NCBI GenBank assembly: GCA_008711295.1
Contig: VUYV01000016.1
Coordinates: 1,996,787-2,060,786, forward strand
From: Anarhynchus alexandrinus
Lineage: Eukaryota; Chordata; Aves; Charadriiformes; Charadriidae
Length of the DNA: 64,000 nt
Reading direction: 5' to 3'
Positions 25,569 to 37,800 of the stretch are shown here, in pieces (position 1 is the first letter of the stretch; each line of letters begins with the position of its first letter). The notes beneath the pieces were generated by a model, which worked only from the letters and a program-made list of their open reading frames with translations, had not been told where the DNA came from and searched no databases. Both the position numbers and the translations under genes were made by a program.

Positions 25569-26869
25569 AAGAGAAGAGAAATACCTGTGCACCCTTAGAC
25601 ACACATAGAGGGCATAAAATATAGAAGAAGAGAGTTTGGTCAACCAAAACAAAGAGACTTCTGTCCATAGGACAGTAACACACAGATTGGACAAATACCT
25701 GGCAGGAATGGTTTAAATGCAATCAGTCCTCCATAGGGTAGGAGAAGTGCCTCAGTTTAAGGCTTTATAACCGGTCTACCCCACTCCTCACTTCTGTCAA
25801 TTCTTTATTTCCCATCATCACCTGTGGGTATTGAGTTTACACCACAGTTGGGAATGCTGGGTAGTCTAAGAGCATTTGCCAGCTCTGGGAGCCATCCATC
25901 CCTTTCTCTTTGATGCTATCTGGGTCAGTTACTCAACTGATTTAACTATCAGTTTATCCCAGATAAAGCTCTTGAAGCTATTTTCTTGTCTGTAAATGTA
26001 TGATCCAAGACCAACCAGAGACCAGCTGGGAGTTACCTCCAGTGGTCACTGGGATTCACAGGTCTGACGTGGCCATGATTTTCTCTTATCTTTGACATTA
26101 AGACCTAGAGCGCTTTTCAGGGCATAGATTTTCTGAGGCATTTAACAGTCTCCTTGTCTCACTCTGCATCACCTACCTCATTCTCATGCCAAGCCCTCGG
26201 GCATGATAGGCATGAAGAATGTTCAGTGTTTTGTCACTGAGAAAGCAGGTTTCCACACGCTCTGCTAAACAATCTCAACAGATGCTACTAAGAATGCTGA
26301 AAAGTGATTTTCACAAAGCTATAAATTTCCTCACAGTCCAGACTGTGGTCTCCAGATAGAACCAGAGCTATGCACAGACCCATGAAATGGACTCGGGTCC
26401 ACATTGGGAGCTCTCAGAGGAACTCAGGTGGGAATTACATTTGGGGAGCTGGAGGGGACACACACTAGGTGCCCAGGCTGACCCTGGAAACAGGACTGAG
26501 TGTGGTGGCAGGGCTAAGTGGGCAATGGGTACTACTGAATACAGGCACACTACTTGAAGGGCACAGTCAGACACATATCACAGCCAGTCAGGGACACCCG
26601 TCTCTCTCTGCTTTCTCCCACCACTGGCTTGTTCTTTAACGTCTTGAAGCAGCAGGGAGGAGGCAGGAAACAGCATTAATGACACCTATCAACTAATTGA
26701 AGCTATGCACAGGAATCTGAACAGCAAATATTCTGCATAGGTGCTAGGCCACTACAGATGATAAAAAGGCACAAGGTAAAAAGGAAGAAAATTGCAAACG
26801 GGTATGAGAGAGCATCAAACACAAAGGAAGTTGTAATGAGAGCAGGAGCGTGAAGAGTGACAATTCAGC

Positions 26870-27520
26870 ATGGGAAAGATAAAGATGGAACAAGAATGGG
26901 ATCAAGAGAGAGAGCAGAGAAAGGATGGGGAGGAAGAAAAATTTGAAATGGAAACGATGAAAATGGAATATGATTTCCAGAGGGAAAGAATAAGGGTGAA
27001 TGAGGGTCCTACTGGGTCAGCCCATGCATATTTAGTCAGTTATAATAAGGTAAAATTGCTTCCTCATTACAAGGAAGGGAATGATGTTGATATGTTTTTT
27101 CAGTCTTTTAAAAAACTGTACAGAACTTATAATTGGTGAGAGGAGGCATGGGCAGCACAGTTCAGACCTTGCTCAATGGGAAAACCCTAGAGGCCTATGC
27201 CAAGCTGGTTGATAATGACTGCCGTGACTATCAAATTGTGCAGGGAGCTTTTCTGAGAAGGTATGAGGTTGACCCCAGAGACCTGCAGGGTTACACTTAG
27301 GTCTCCAAGGAAAGGATCTGATAACTCCTTTCCTGAATTGGCTGTAGAAATGACAAGTTTATTTAACAGGTGTATAGAAGGTGAAAAGACATCTGTATCT
27401 GTTTCTTTTTTCTTTTTTTTTTTTTTTAAATGATGAAATTATCTTGAGGAGCAGCTTCTAGAAGATGTTCTGAAGGATTTGGAAGCCTGCTAGACAGAAA
27501 AGCCTTCTATTAAAATTTTC
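26870..27520 (+). mobile_element. Decayed Ty3/Gypsy-type (Gmr1-like) gag fragment with SCAN-like capsid region
   Basis: The first open segment (26870-27139) encodes 89 residues. Residues 1 to about 45 are highly charged, rich in E, K, R and M, as in the N-terminal coiled region of this gag group. They are followed by a capsid start with LLPHYKEGNDVDMFF and SFKKLYRTYNW. The reading then passes a stop at 27137-27139, continues with EEAWAAQFRP, loses one base near 27172, and continues with LLNGKTLEAYAKL and LRRYEVDPRDLQGY before another stop and a second shift near 27318. A T-rich tract (27402-27427) interrupts it. Beyond that, EEQLLEDVL and a stop at the expected tryptophan position before TEKP match the end of the capsid domain. 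The order (DV..FF, W....RPLL.GK..EAY, DY..V...LRRY, EQ.L) is that of Gmr1-like Gypsy Gag, reported as the source of the vertebrate SCAN domain. It is dead: several stops and shifts, no LTRs, protease or polymerase seen. A retired SCAN-family gene exon is the alternative, less likely because of the gag-like charged N-terminus. Confidence 0.7.
27402..27427. repeat. T-rich tract interrupting the gag fossil
   Basis: A nearly pure T-run with two C interruptions lies between two recognisable parts of the gag relic. It may mark the antisense tail of a lost insertion or slippage expansion. Confidence 0.7.
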
Positions 27521-27545
27521 AGCCTATTAATCAGGGCAATTTTTT

Positions 27546-28070
27546 ATGTGTATCCATAAAGTAATGAGAAAAGTAATAGGAATCCTACCTATTTCCACAA
27601 AGACTTGCCCTTTCTTTCAGAAACAATCAGAAATAGACAACAAAGTACACAAAATCTTACAAGCCACAGTCTATTACTTCAAGATCATAATAACAAAACA
27701 AAACAAACCAAATCTCATTACATATATTATCTATGCAGAAACCGCAGATATGGCATGGAGTGTGAACAAGGAGATCAGTTATCATGCTTACTTCAGCACT
27801 ATACAAGCACACTGTAAAAAAGTTTTACAAAAGCAAGTTCAGATACAGTTTCTTAAAAGACACTTAGTGGAAGCACTGACACCAGCCTGTATTTCCAGAA
27901 GGTGGGCTGGTTTGTTCCTCCTGGAAAGAATTACCCAAGACCCATCTACATTCCAGCTTGGATTACCATTTCAAACAAAGCATGCAGTACCGAAAAGTGA
28001 CTGGCTGGAATATGAGACAGATGTTATCCTCTGCTTTCTGAAATATTTACTAGTTGTAACGAGTCTGTAA
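27546..28070 (+). other. Longest open frame of the window, unrecognised
   Basis: An uninterrupted frame of 174 codons begins just after the gag fossil, on the same strand but in a different phase. The translation shows no signal peptide, zinc knuckle, protease DTG/DSG, polymerase or integrase motif. Its first 60 residues are lysine/isoleucine-rich, as expected of translated AT-rich DNA. Chance is the simplest explanation. A degraded retroelement segment is the alternative. Confidence 0.2.
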
Positions 28071-28074
28071 AATG

Positions 28075-29505
28075 CAACATTGACTCAGCTACTGCATCCC
28101 CAAATTCCTTCCAGACTCTTGACTAAATATCCTCTATGCCTGGCAATGTCATGCTGCTTCCTCTAACACTCTCCTCCAGCACCTTCCCCTGCAACGCCTC
28201 GGATAGCACCCCGCCTTGTTAACCAGCACAGCAGTCCTGAGGCGACTGCTTCGCACTAGGCTCTGTAGCCAAGGCTGAAATGAAGAAATTCGCCATGTCT
28301 TCAGTGTAATTTTCTTCAACTTCTTTTTCACTATTGATCATTTTCCTTTCTCTTTTAAACTCATCCGTTTTCTCATCCACTTTCTCATTTACTTCCTATT
28401 TCTAAAATTCTTAACAGAATATCCATTTTACTTTTTACTTACCTCTGACCGATCCATCTTTGAATTCCCTCTCAACCTGCCTCATTTTACAGCCTCTTTA
28501 CTGTTAGTGTCATTTGGGCTTTCATTTGACTGGGTTTTAATTTTCTGGAAAGTTTTTGGCACGGATAATTTACTGCATTTTGAGGTGTGAAGATAACAGA
28601 ATGTTTCTTTTCCCTTGTATTCCCACTTCTCTTCTAATTCTTGTATAAAAGTCCTATATCCCCTATGAGGATTTCATTGGAAGACTTACCACCACTTAAT
28701 CACATCTCATTTTCCTCCTTGTATAAAGATGCTGACAACCACACACCTATTACACCATAGGTAAACTGGGTTTAAGACATTGGGGCTTCACTGACAGGAA
28801 AGGGAGTTGTATATGTTGTATGCTATTTCCCATATGTGCTACCAATGTAGCTCAAGATCTATTTCATGCATCTCCAGTGCCTTTTTTGTAAAATGTTATT
28901 ATGTTAAATAAAATGCTTTATAACTAAGTGTTCTGGGATGATGATGTATGGTTGCCCTTAAAACTACTAGATAGCCAAATGAAGCTAAAGGCACAGTAAA
29001 ATTAGCAGCACTCCATACTGATGCAAGTACCAGCACATGTAGTCTGGCCTTTCTATTGCTCATTAACCTCTAGAATAAACATGTTTTTAGCATTTGCTCT
29101 ACTACCAATACTTAATCCTGTGCCTGTTGCATGTTAAAGAACAGAAGTCAACATTTAGAGAAAAACATCTAAAAGATCAGACAATTATCTCAGTCATCCT
29201 GGCAAAAGCTCAATGGTATTAGAAAGCTTTGGTAAAATTAGTGCAAGAGTAGATCAAAAGAACATTTCATGAAGCAAAAATTTCGTATTTCCATTGCTCA
29301 TGAAAATGTACGGGCAGGATGATGTGTATTTGATGGTGTACAGGTTAGTAGTATTGATTCATTTCCCAGACTGTTTCCTGGAATACAGCATAAGAGCCCA
29401 GCTGGCAGAAGGCTGAAAATACATGATTGTGAAAAGAACTGCCTATGGTCCTCTTCAGGATAGCCATTGCCTTTTTATTTCTGTCACTTTTAATGGAGTT
29501 TTTGC
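28075..29505. other. Unique non-coding DNA
   Basis: C/T-rich from about 28310 to 28520, otherwise featureless. AATAAA-like words near 28905 are not attached to a recognised gene. Confidence 0.5.
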
Positions 29506-29510
29506 TTGTA

Positions 29511-29610
29511 GATCTCAAAGTACTTCACAGAGAAGCCGGTACCAATGTCTACACATGACAAACAGGGAAACTGAGGCACAGTGACTTACATAAAGTCACA
29601 CAGCTCAGAA
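29511..29610 (-). mobile_element. MIR-type SINE relic
   Basis: The plus strand reads GATCTCAAAGTACTTCACAG, then after a divergent stretch CAGGGAAACTGAGGCACAG, GTGACTTACATAAAGTCACA and CAGCTC. This is the conserved MIR pattern in antisense (fewer than 20 differences over the core: GGGAAACTGAGGCACAG...AAGTGACTTGCCCAAGGTCACACAGC in outline). The A/B box end of the SINE is not recognisable. It is an ancient, inactive insertion. Confidence 0.78.
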
Positions 29611-29910
29611 AAGTCCCATAACTTTGTCGTGCAAAAGCTTTATCTTTGATGCGGAACTTATTCTTGCATACACTTATCACATCTAAGCCCTGACAGACAA
29701 AAAAGTCCTTAAGGAAAAGTAGCATAAGATTTTGACCTGTCCAACACAATGGAGTTCTTCTGACTGATATCAGCTCATAAGCTGGCTCCTGATTGATCAT
29801 TTATCCCCTGCTGAACAACTATAAGCTTCACAACATATCTTAATTAAAAAATTTTGCTTATGTACTTTGTTAAGCTTAAACCAGTTCACAGAACGCGTGC
29901 AGGGAGGGAA

Positions 29911-29920
29911 ACCACGTGGT
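29911..29920. promoter_or_regulatory. Palindromic E-box
   Basis: ACCACGTGGT is a 10-bp perfect palindrome with the CACGTG E-box core bound by MYC/USF-type factors. No promoter context is visible. Confidence 0.25.
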
Positions 29921-30860
29921 GTTAAGATTTAAAGCTAGGTTCAGATGCTCTTGTGGTTTGGGTGTTAGCATTAGAGCTCAATGTAACAAATATGTGGTTA
30001 TTTTCATCTTCTATAACTGCATGAGATTCAGATTTTAATCGACTTCTTCCCTCCTGAACTCATCTCATAAAGACTGTTAGGTATATCTGCTGAGTAAATA
30101 GAAGACAATAATATGTTTAAATGTCTGTCTAGAGAGTTTCTTCCACCCAGAGCTGAAAATCGATACAGCTCAAAGAAACATCTTTTGTTAATATAACTTT
30201 TTCTTTCAGCATGTTTCTAACATGTTTAATATTTTTCAGTGTTCTTTTGCAGGCACTGAAAGCCCAAGCCATGTCGGCAGATCCCTGAACTGGAACTCCA
30301 GAGACATGTATTCTACTCTTGGAGCCATTTTTAACATCTTGGACAAGAAACTACAGCTCTCCAGGCCCTTATATACATTCCCAGCCATTCCCTTTTGGGC
30401 CTTGTTTCTGTAAAGATGTATGCATGTATTTGATTGTATAAACTATGAAGGTATTTAGCAAACTGCATGACTGTAAGCAGTCCGGTGACTTAAAGTTACT
30501 ATTAAATTCAGAATTCAAATTTTTGTAAGATACAGCTTTGGAATGTGCATTCCTAGATTGTGCTGAATTGGGCTAAATTGTCTACAAAATTTGATGCCCC
30601 CAAAGTCAACCCAGCCTCTACCTGTAGCACCCCAAAAAAAGTCAGTGAGTTTTGCAGACTGGAATGCCAAAAAAGCCAGCAAAATGAGGCAGCTGTGCCT
30701 CATTTTAGGAGTATTTAAGAGAATTAGGGGGTTCCATGAGCCCTTAGCAGCAGGCACCTGAGCATAAGCTCTCAAAGCCTCCATGGACAGCAGAGACAGT
30801 TTTCTTTAGCAGTGGCATTCGTGGTGCTCCTGTCTAACCTCAAAGTCAGATTTCAGGCTT

Positions 30861-30896
30861 GGGGTTGGAGGTGGGGGAGGTGGCAGGGGAGTGGGG
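30861..30896 (+). other. Four-tract G-rich sequence, possible G-quadruplex
   Basis: G-runs of 4, 5, 4 and 4 at 30861-30864, 30873-30877, 30886-30889 and 30893-30896, with loops of 8, 8 and 3 nt. Two loops exceed the usual 7-nt limit, so stability is uncertain, although extra GG pairs in the loops may help. It stands out in an otherwise AT-rich region. Confidence 0.35.
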
Positions 30897-31817
30897 AGAG
30901 CTTCAGGTGAATTGAATCTATCCCTGAGCTCTTACAAATAGTCTGAATTTGCCCCTCTGGACTGAATACTGTCAGGCTGAAAATACATGTTGGAAAAACA
31001 CTCTCTGTTTCGCCCCCAAAACAGCCTATAAATAACACTTGTGGTCCAAAATGGCCCTGATCTTACAACAGGAATAGGTGCTGCAGTCCAACAGTGACAA
31101 CAAAAAAGAGAGGGGAATTGGTTAAGTACTTTGGGGGTTAAAAACTGTGCCCTGAACAGTAAATTTTATGGCTGAAAGTGAGTCTTCTATAGTCTCATTT
31201 ATTATTGCAAAAATGATTGGAACTGGGGACCATGACACTATTACCTGTTACTGCAGATTTATTGAAAATTAGCAATTCCATTTATATCTATGAGATTTCA
31301 GGGATTATTCTGTTATAGACTAGAAAACTGATAGATTTATAACTCTGGTGAATCTAGTTGTACCAACTAATAGAGCAAGTGAGAAAATTTAGCGGTTTGT
31401 ACTCCTAAAGGAGTTAACCTTTGGATAAAGAAACATTTTTCAAGTAGCATCTGAGAAATTATTGGATCCATAAATTCTTGCTGCCGTAGCATGAAAAATA
31501 TTCATTTCCTGGGTTTTATATTTTTGTTCAAGAAAGATACAAAAAGCAAAAGTTAGTACAAAAAATTTCAACCATCTCAGAGTCCTGCTGTAATTGCTAC
31601 CATACACTTTGTTAACCCTTTGGCATATATTGGCGGAGTTTGCCTGGCTGACCCTAAGGAATTTTTCAAGCTATGTATCTTCTAAATTCATTAACATTGT
31701 ATTGACTTGAGTGAATTTGATCTAACTTTAATTTTGAATTTTGTGTACTCACTGGACTCCTTAAAAATTGAATCAAACCTGCAAAGGTATTAAATTCCTG
31801 CCAGGACACTGGAGCAG

Positions 31818-31875
31818 GTTTTTTTTTGTGTTTGTTTTCTTTTGGTGTGGGTTGGTTTTTTTTGTTTTGTTTTTA
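31818..31875. repeat. T/G-rich low-complexity tract
   Basis: T-runs of 5 to 8 interrupted by single or paired G (TTTTTTTTGTGTTTGTTTTC, GGTTGGTTTTTTTTGTTTTG). Simple sequence without an adjacent retroposon body. Confidence 0.75.
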
Positions 31876-33210
31876 GTATGAGAAATCTCTGAGTGTGGAT
31901 GAGGCTTGCATAAATCCTTAAAATGATCTTAAAGCTTCTGGTAAGTCTGTAAAAGATTCTGGTAAACCCAGGCCTCTATCTCCCAACAAAAATACAAAAG
32001 CAATACAAAGACGTTGGCATTCGTCTCTTAGGGGCAGAAGGTTTGGCCAGCCCTGCCACTGATGTTCCCCCTGTGGCTCCTGCCATAGGAGATGCTTTCC
32101 TTATCTCCTATGCAAACTGACAAGGTAAGCACTGTATATACAAACCAAAGCGCACCCTCAGAAAGACACTCAAGCATTACAGACTTGTGCATACAACATT
32201 CAAGCCTGGCTGAAAGCATTAAGCAATACCATGATAATACAAATATCCAATTTATCTATGAATACAAGTACATGAGAAATATCTGATGGGGCCATAGTTT
32301 CTTTCTTAGTAATGTGTGAATGGTGATCTTCGTATTCCTACACCAAAAGCATTGACGCAATTAAAATCCATCACCTAATAATACATATCACCCATCATGC
32401 CATGTTCAATACCATACCCATTGTTCAGGCATATTAAGGAGGTGGCTGGGCCTGCTTCTAAACTCAGCTATGCTGAGTGAAAACATTCTGACTTCCTTGG
32501 AACTACCCCAATTTCTTTTACAGGAACAGAGGTAAGAATCTGTTTCACTGATATTAGCTGTAGAGTTATAAGAATTCAAGCTTGGACACTGGACTGTGAA
32601 GAATCATGTTTCCTATTATTAACTTATTGCTATTTTTGTTCAAATTACATATACAGATAAACAGATTATTAAAATTACTTTTTAAGATAATTCAAGGTTT
32701 TATAAATCTTAAAAGCTTCAGGTGCTAAGGTCTGAAAATGAAAGAAATGTTGAATTTCAGTTAAAAGAAATCCAGAGTACTCACACTTTAAAGGGGAAGA
32801 AGAATGGCAAGTATTTGTAATACGGACCACATCCCTACCCCAGTGGCATCAACTGATTTTGGTTATTAGCTTTGGAAAGAAGGAAAATCCTTTATCTGAC
32901 AATCTCTAAGGAAAAAAGCCCCTGAAATTATCCCGTCATTTCACAATCAATAAGGCAAAACCAGAGTGTGCACAAAAGTTATTTATGATTCCATCACACC
33001 ATTATAACACTGCACCTGTAACTTGAAAATAGAGCATTTCTAAGTGTCCAGTGTTTCAAATGAGCCACAAACCAAGTTTAAAATGCCCAACAGAATTTTT
33101 ATTTCTGTTTATTATTTAATAAAACTTATGTATGAGATATTTCCAGCTATAATTTAAAAACAAAAAAATGAAAAAGAATATCCTCTTCCTGTATTCTACT
33201 ATAAAGACTG

Positions 33211-33293
33211 TGCTGGATTTTTACGCAGGACAAATCAGCACAGCTCCATCAAAGACTGAGCTATCCCCATTTACAACATCTCAGAATCCAGCC
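33211..33293. mobile_element. Short palindromic interspersed element, decayed
   Basis: Terminal arms GCTGGATT (33212-33219) and AATCCAGC (33285-33292) are exact inverted repeats. Between them CAAATCAGCACAGCTCCATC and GAGCTATCCCCATTTACAAC keep the mirror-image order (AAATC-AGC-GCTCCAT / GAGCT-ATTTACA) of a palindromic element abundant in sauropsid genomes. About 83 bp long, non-coding and ancient. Confidence 0.55.
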
Positions 33294-33904
33294 CAGCCAT
33301 TTTTTCTGATTACAGCTGCAAAATATCCCAACTTGGCTGAATTCCTTAGTGCAGAACCAAATATAAAAACTATTCATGAAGCTACACATATGTATATGAT
33401 TTGGTCAGAATATTGAATTTTCTCTCCTTATGGTATAAAGGAATTATATTTCAAAGATTGTAGATCATAATTTTACACCAGTAGTAACTCCTGTTGAAGG
33501 AAAATATCCTTGAGTATACCTGAAAGATTATTTCTTGTACCTTTTTGAACAAATCAACAAATTTGACAGATTACAAATCCACTTTTTTTTATCACTCATG
33601 TTCTAAGGAACAAACACAACTTGTGTATTCATTAATTTAGGCTAAATCACCTCAAATTTTTGTAATTAACTTTTTTAATATGAGACAGTGCTTTATTATC
33701 AGCAGTAAGTAATCTGAATTGAAAGGAGTTGTTCTGTTCTTCCCAAAAGGTAAATTCAGGACCGCAATGCAGACACACCTCCTGCAAGTAGAGGTTCCTA
33801 AGCTCAAAAAAATCACTGCTCACTGAGACACAAATCAAAATAAGAACCTTCAACTACATGGACTTTAAGGCTGCCTACTTCTCATCAATTTTTAAAATTA
33901 AAGG

Positions 33905-33929
33905 AATAATAATAATGATAATAATAAAA
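33905..33929. repeat. AAT microsatellite
   Basis: A run of AATAATAATAATGATAATAAT with one G interruption. Confidence 0.85.
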
Positions 33930-36900
33930 TTTAAAACTCTTAGATTTAACAGAGTTCTGCTCCTCTTGAACTCAAGGGTAAGCAAACAGACAGCTTAGTC
34001 CGAGAACCGATGAATTCATGATTTTCAGTAATCTTCTAATGAGACTCAGTGAATGTCAAGAGCGAGGAAGCATGCAAGAATGAGGCAAGGCAACCAGTGA
34101 GAAGTTGCTTAACTAAATAGAAAATTTTAATCCCCCAAACAGCTGCTGAATTCCCCCATGAATATTTTTCTTTGCATCGTTAAAGGAAGCTCGACAATGT
34201 CATAGTATCTTTTTGCTTTAATATGTCAGTGCACCAGTACTTCAGACTACTATGAGAGGAAGTATTTTAGCCCTGAGACAGGCAATAAAAAGGAAGTTTA
34301 ACAAATAATGAGTAAGAAAGCAAGAAGACAGGCTATGTTCTTCATGTAAATCAAAGTTGTTCCAGAAAGGCTTAGAAAGAGAGGTTGCTATTTTCAACTG
34401 AGAGTCAACTGAAAGTTAATGGGGACATTGCTAAAGATCACAGACAAAGGGTTACTGTACTTTTAATGAATATTTTATTCATGTCACCTTTAAATTAGTT
34501 AAATTTGATAGGATGATAATATAATGCAAAATGGCTTCCTCCCCAGACCATTTTAGGTGGAGGCTAGATCAGAATTTAATTTTAGGGTAATGCCAGGTCA
34601 AAATTAAATTAAAAAAATTATGGTTGGAAAGTCATAAATCCAAAGTGACCAATGGAAAAAATATTAAGTTAATGAGATGTGCAAGCCATTTAGAAAACCA
34701 CAGATATTTTATATGACATGTATTTCTCTTATCTGGAAACAAGCCATTTTAATACCTGCTGGTAGGGATGAAAGTGAGGAAAGAAGAAGAGGAGCCACTC
34801 TTAAAGCTATTGCTATCAGGTCTTGATAAAGTTATGAGGATAAATGCAAAAAGTTCATGGTGGGAATATTCATCATTTGATCAGCAAGCTTGCTAAAAAC
34901 TTAAGACCCCTAAATCCTCTTCTGGGTATCTAAATGTGTTCTGCTTTTCAGAGCATTGTCACTCACATACGCCAAAGAAATTGTTCACAAATTAGGTTGA
35001 TGCAGCTGCCCTGAAACCATGAGATATGGGATCAGGTAGCCCGCTTTCTCCAGGTGTCTCATCCCTCTCCTTTCCCTTATCTATCATGAAGCTAGCACAC
35101 GTGAACACACAGTATATGGACGGCATCTCACAATTTAAATCTACTTTCATATAGTCTTACTAGTCACATGGATACTGTGCTTCCCTGAGTTACATTCTTT
35201 CCTCAAAGGAAGGTGGTCTGGGACAATGCCAAGGAAAGGGGCCAAGGGACAGCTAAAGCAGCAGCCTGCAAAGGTGGCAGGAAAACAAGGTAGGAAGGCA
35301 CAAAATAAACCTGAGGGATGTAGCTGAGGCAAGAAGGGAGGTGTGAGAAAGGAAAAATTTCTGTAGGCCATTGCTTTCTATTCAAATTCAACAATAAAAA
35401 GATACTCCCAGAGAGCATGTCAAAAAAGTAATGATGCCAGATACTTCTTAAGTTTAGTTATGAGAAAGATCATCATCATCTGTAGATTGCACTAGATCTA
35501 AGACAAGAAAACGTAGCCCCAGGTGTTGCCCTTGATGGTGGCTATCTATCCACCAAAAGATGCTGCTGGAGTTGCGGAAGCTTGAGGAGGCACCAAGGCT
35601 GTAAGGGCACGTCAAACCCAGTGCAGACACTGTGAGTGGCAAACTCAATAAGAAGAATGTGCTCCACTGAAATGAGGTCTAAGTGAAAAGACGCGTGGAA
35701 AATGAGCTCCTCAGAGAGGAGCAAACTCATTTCATGCAAAGACATTAAACTACATGGTGATGCGAAACTACAGAACATGATTGTTCCCTTGCAGTAAAGC
35801 TTTGGTTATGTGAATATTGTTACAAACAAGAAAAGTACACTCAGGGAGTTTCAAAAATTGACTAAGTCACCTGATTCCAAGTTATTCCTGGATATTCTTA
35901 TGGCAGCACTGCAGCTGATTACGCCAAGCATGTCTGCTACTTTTAAATGCGAGTATGCTACATTAGCCACGCCACAGTAACTTTGACACTGGACTAATGG
36001 ACTATACCGTCCCCAGGTTCCCCCTCCAGATCATCTGCAAACTGAAGCTAGAGAACAGAGTGTCTTCCCACCCATTAAGCAGCATATCAGGTTATCGCAA
36101 TGCTTCAGCAGCTACAGTGGCAACCAAAGGCATTTTGGGTAGAATTTCAGGTGTGGATGTTATTTCATAAAATCTAAAGTGAAACCTGGGCACATGAATG
36201 GACATTGCTTTCCCCTCTCCACAGAAAAATGAGAGAAGGTGTTAGACTCAGGCAGAAGCTAAGGGGTGACCCTGCTCCCCGTTAGCTTAAAATGAACAGT
36301 GTCCCCAAATCCAGCTCACGACCAAACACCTGAAGGAACTGCGTGGGTTTTAAAAACACTAGTGCTGTACATGTCCCAGCGTTCAGGTTTCAGAAAGAGC
36401 CCTGGGTTGAGCGTTTTAGACATTCTGCATCTTCACTGAAAGTCTGGACAAGAGATAAGCCCCACTGAAATACACAGAGCTCTGAGTATCAGCCCCACCA
36501 CATCGTGAAGAGACAGTGAATGCAGGCAACTGATCCTGAGCAATGGTGAATGGTTGTGCTCCATGCTGGACCTCTCATCACAAGATATAAATTATTCTAA
36601 TTTGTTGTCCTTACTAGACAGCTCACTGATAAACTGGAATGGTCATCAGGACTATTGATTTATTTTTTTTTTTGGTGGGGGGTGAATTCTGGCTTTAAGC
36701 AATCTCTTCTCAAGGCTCAGTTTGATAATCCTCTTCAAGCTTTTATTTAAAATCTCTAAGAGAAAAAGCAAGAATGAATTAGAAACTGGAAGAACACAAA
36801 GAAGCTATAAAGAAAAGATCAATAACTCACATACACAGCAGTAAACAAACTGGAACAATTACAGTGAAAGATGGTTATTGATCAGTATCAGGAGCAGCTC

Positions 36901-37099
36901 ATATGCTGGCACCTCTGTTTATACCAGACCTCAATTATATTCTTACTTTCTCATAATATAACTGCATTCTACAATTTTTATCACCAGGGAAATTTTAATT
37001 CCCTTTTATTAGTGACTAATAACCATATAATGTTTTTAGGCAGTGCTCATTATCAGTAGATTTACATATCAACAAAATGTTGACTGCCCAGTGCCCTAG

Positions 37100-37212
37100 A
37101 TTGTTATAACCTGTCTTACAGGCTGGAAAGCCGAGCTGCAGAAAGACGAACTGACCTCCCTAAGGCTGAGGGCAGGGGCAGAAGCTGACAGAGACCTACC
37201 TGGATCTCCTGA
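37100..37212 (-). mobile_element. MIR-type SINE relic, strongly diverged
   Basis: TTACAGGCTGGAAAGCCGAG, GCAGAAAGACGAACTGACCT and CCCTAAGGCTGAGGGCAGGG line up in order with the antisense MIR core (TTACAGATGGGAAACTGAG, then AAGTGACTTGCCCAAGG). AGAAGCTGACAGAGACCTAC and CTGGATCTCCTGAG then match the segment that in MIR reads as the GGGTTC-type region in antisense. Divergence is high but colinearity over about 110 bp supports the call. Confidence 0.55.
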
Positions 37213-37694
37213 GTATTGGGGACTTTGTTTTCTGGCAATACTAGTCCCTGTAGACCTTCACAGCAAAGGGAGACTTTTTTCTTTAAAAATAAAAATTAGC
37301 AACGATTCTGTTTCAGAAGAACCCATTCAGACCTGCAGTTTACAGTATAGTAGAAGAAGTAAAGGGCTTGTACTCTGTGTGCATGCGAGTCATCCTGGAA
37401 GACTTCTAAACAAATCTGTCACATCTATGTCGATCTGCTCGCTATACTGAAAGATGTGCCAGTATTTACAATACTGGTAAGGGTCCTCAGGACAGAAATC
37501 CTCCCTGGTTTCCTTTAACAAACCTAATTTATGATACCCCATGACAAAAACATGCCTTGCATTTTTCCCATCTCCAGTTCTTGAAGCATTTCTAACATAA
37601 AGATCTTCAGATATAATTGCAACCAAGTGTAAAATCATCACATGTAAGTCAACGCAATGAAATACCACATAACCATCTACTCAGCAGGAGCGTC

Positions 37695-37800
37695 CACCAA
37701 AAGAAGCAAACTGCCTGACCTTGGGACTGAAAGTCAGAAATTCCAGCCCCTCCTGCCAGTCCCACCACTACCTTGTGCAAAATAGCAGAGGTGTTTAATT
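37695..37800 (+). mobile_element. Possible MIR-type relic
   Basis: GGGACTGAAAGTCAGAAATTCCAGCCCC is followed by GCCAGTCCCACCACTACCTT and GTGCAAAAT. The order resembles the sense MIR segment running from the GGGTTCAAATCC-like box to GCCACTTACTAGCTGTGTGA. Many positions differ and no tail is seen, so this could be coincidence. Confidence 0.25.

Larger units (their letters stand above)
23655..26865. other. Unique non-coding DNA
   Basis: Open frames of up to 107 codons overlap on both strands near 25.1-25.7 kb but resemble nothing known. The small palindromes listed separately are the only structure. Confidence 0.55.
29615..37095. other. Unique non-coding DNA between MIR relics
   Basis: Apart from the palindromic element at 33211-33293, the G-rich tract, the E-box and the simple repeats listed, I recognise nothing. 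Open frames are all under 95 codons. Confidence 0.55.
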
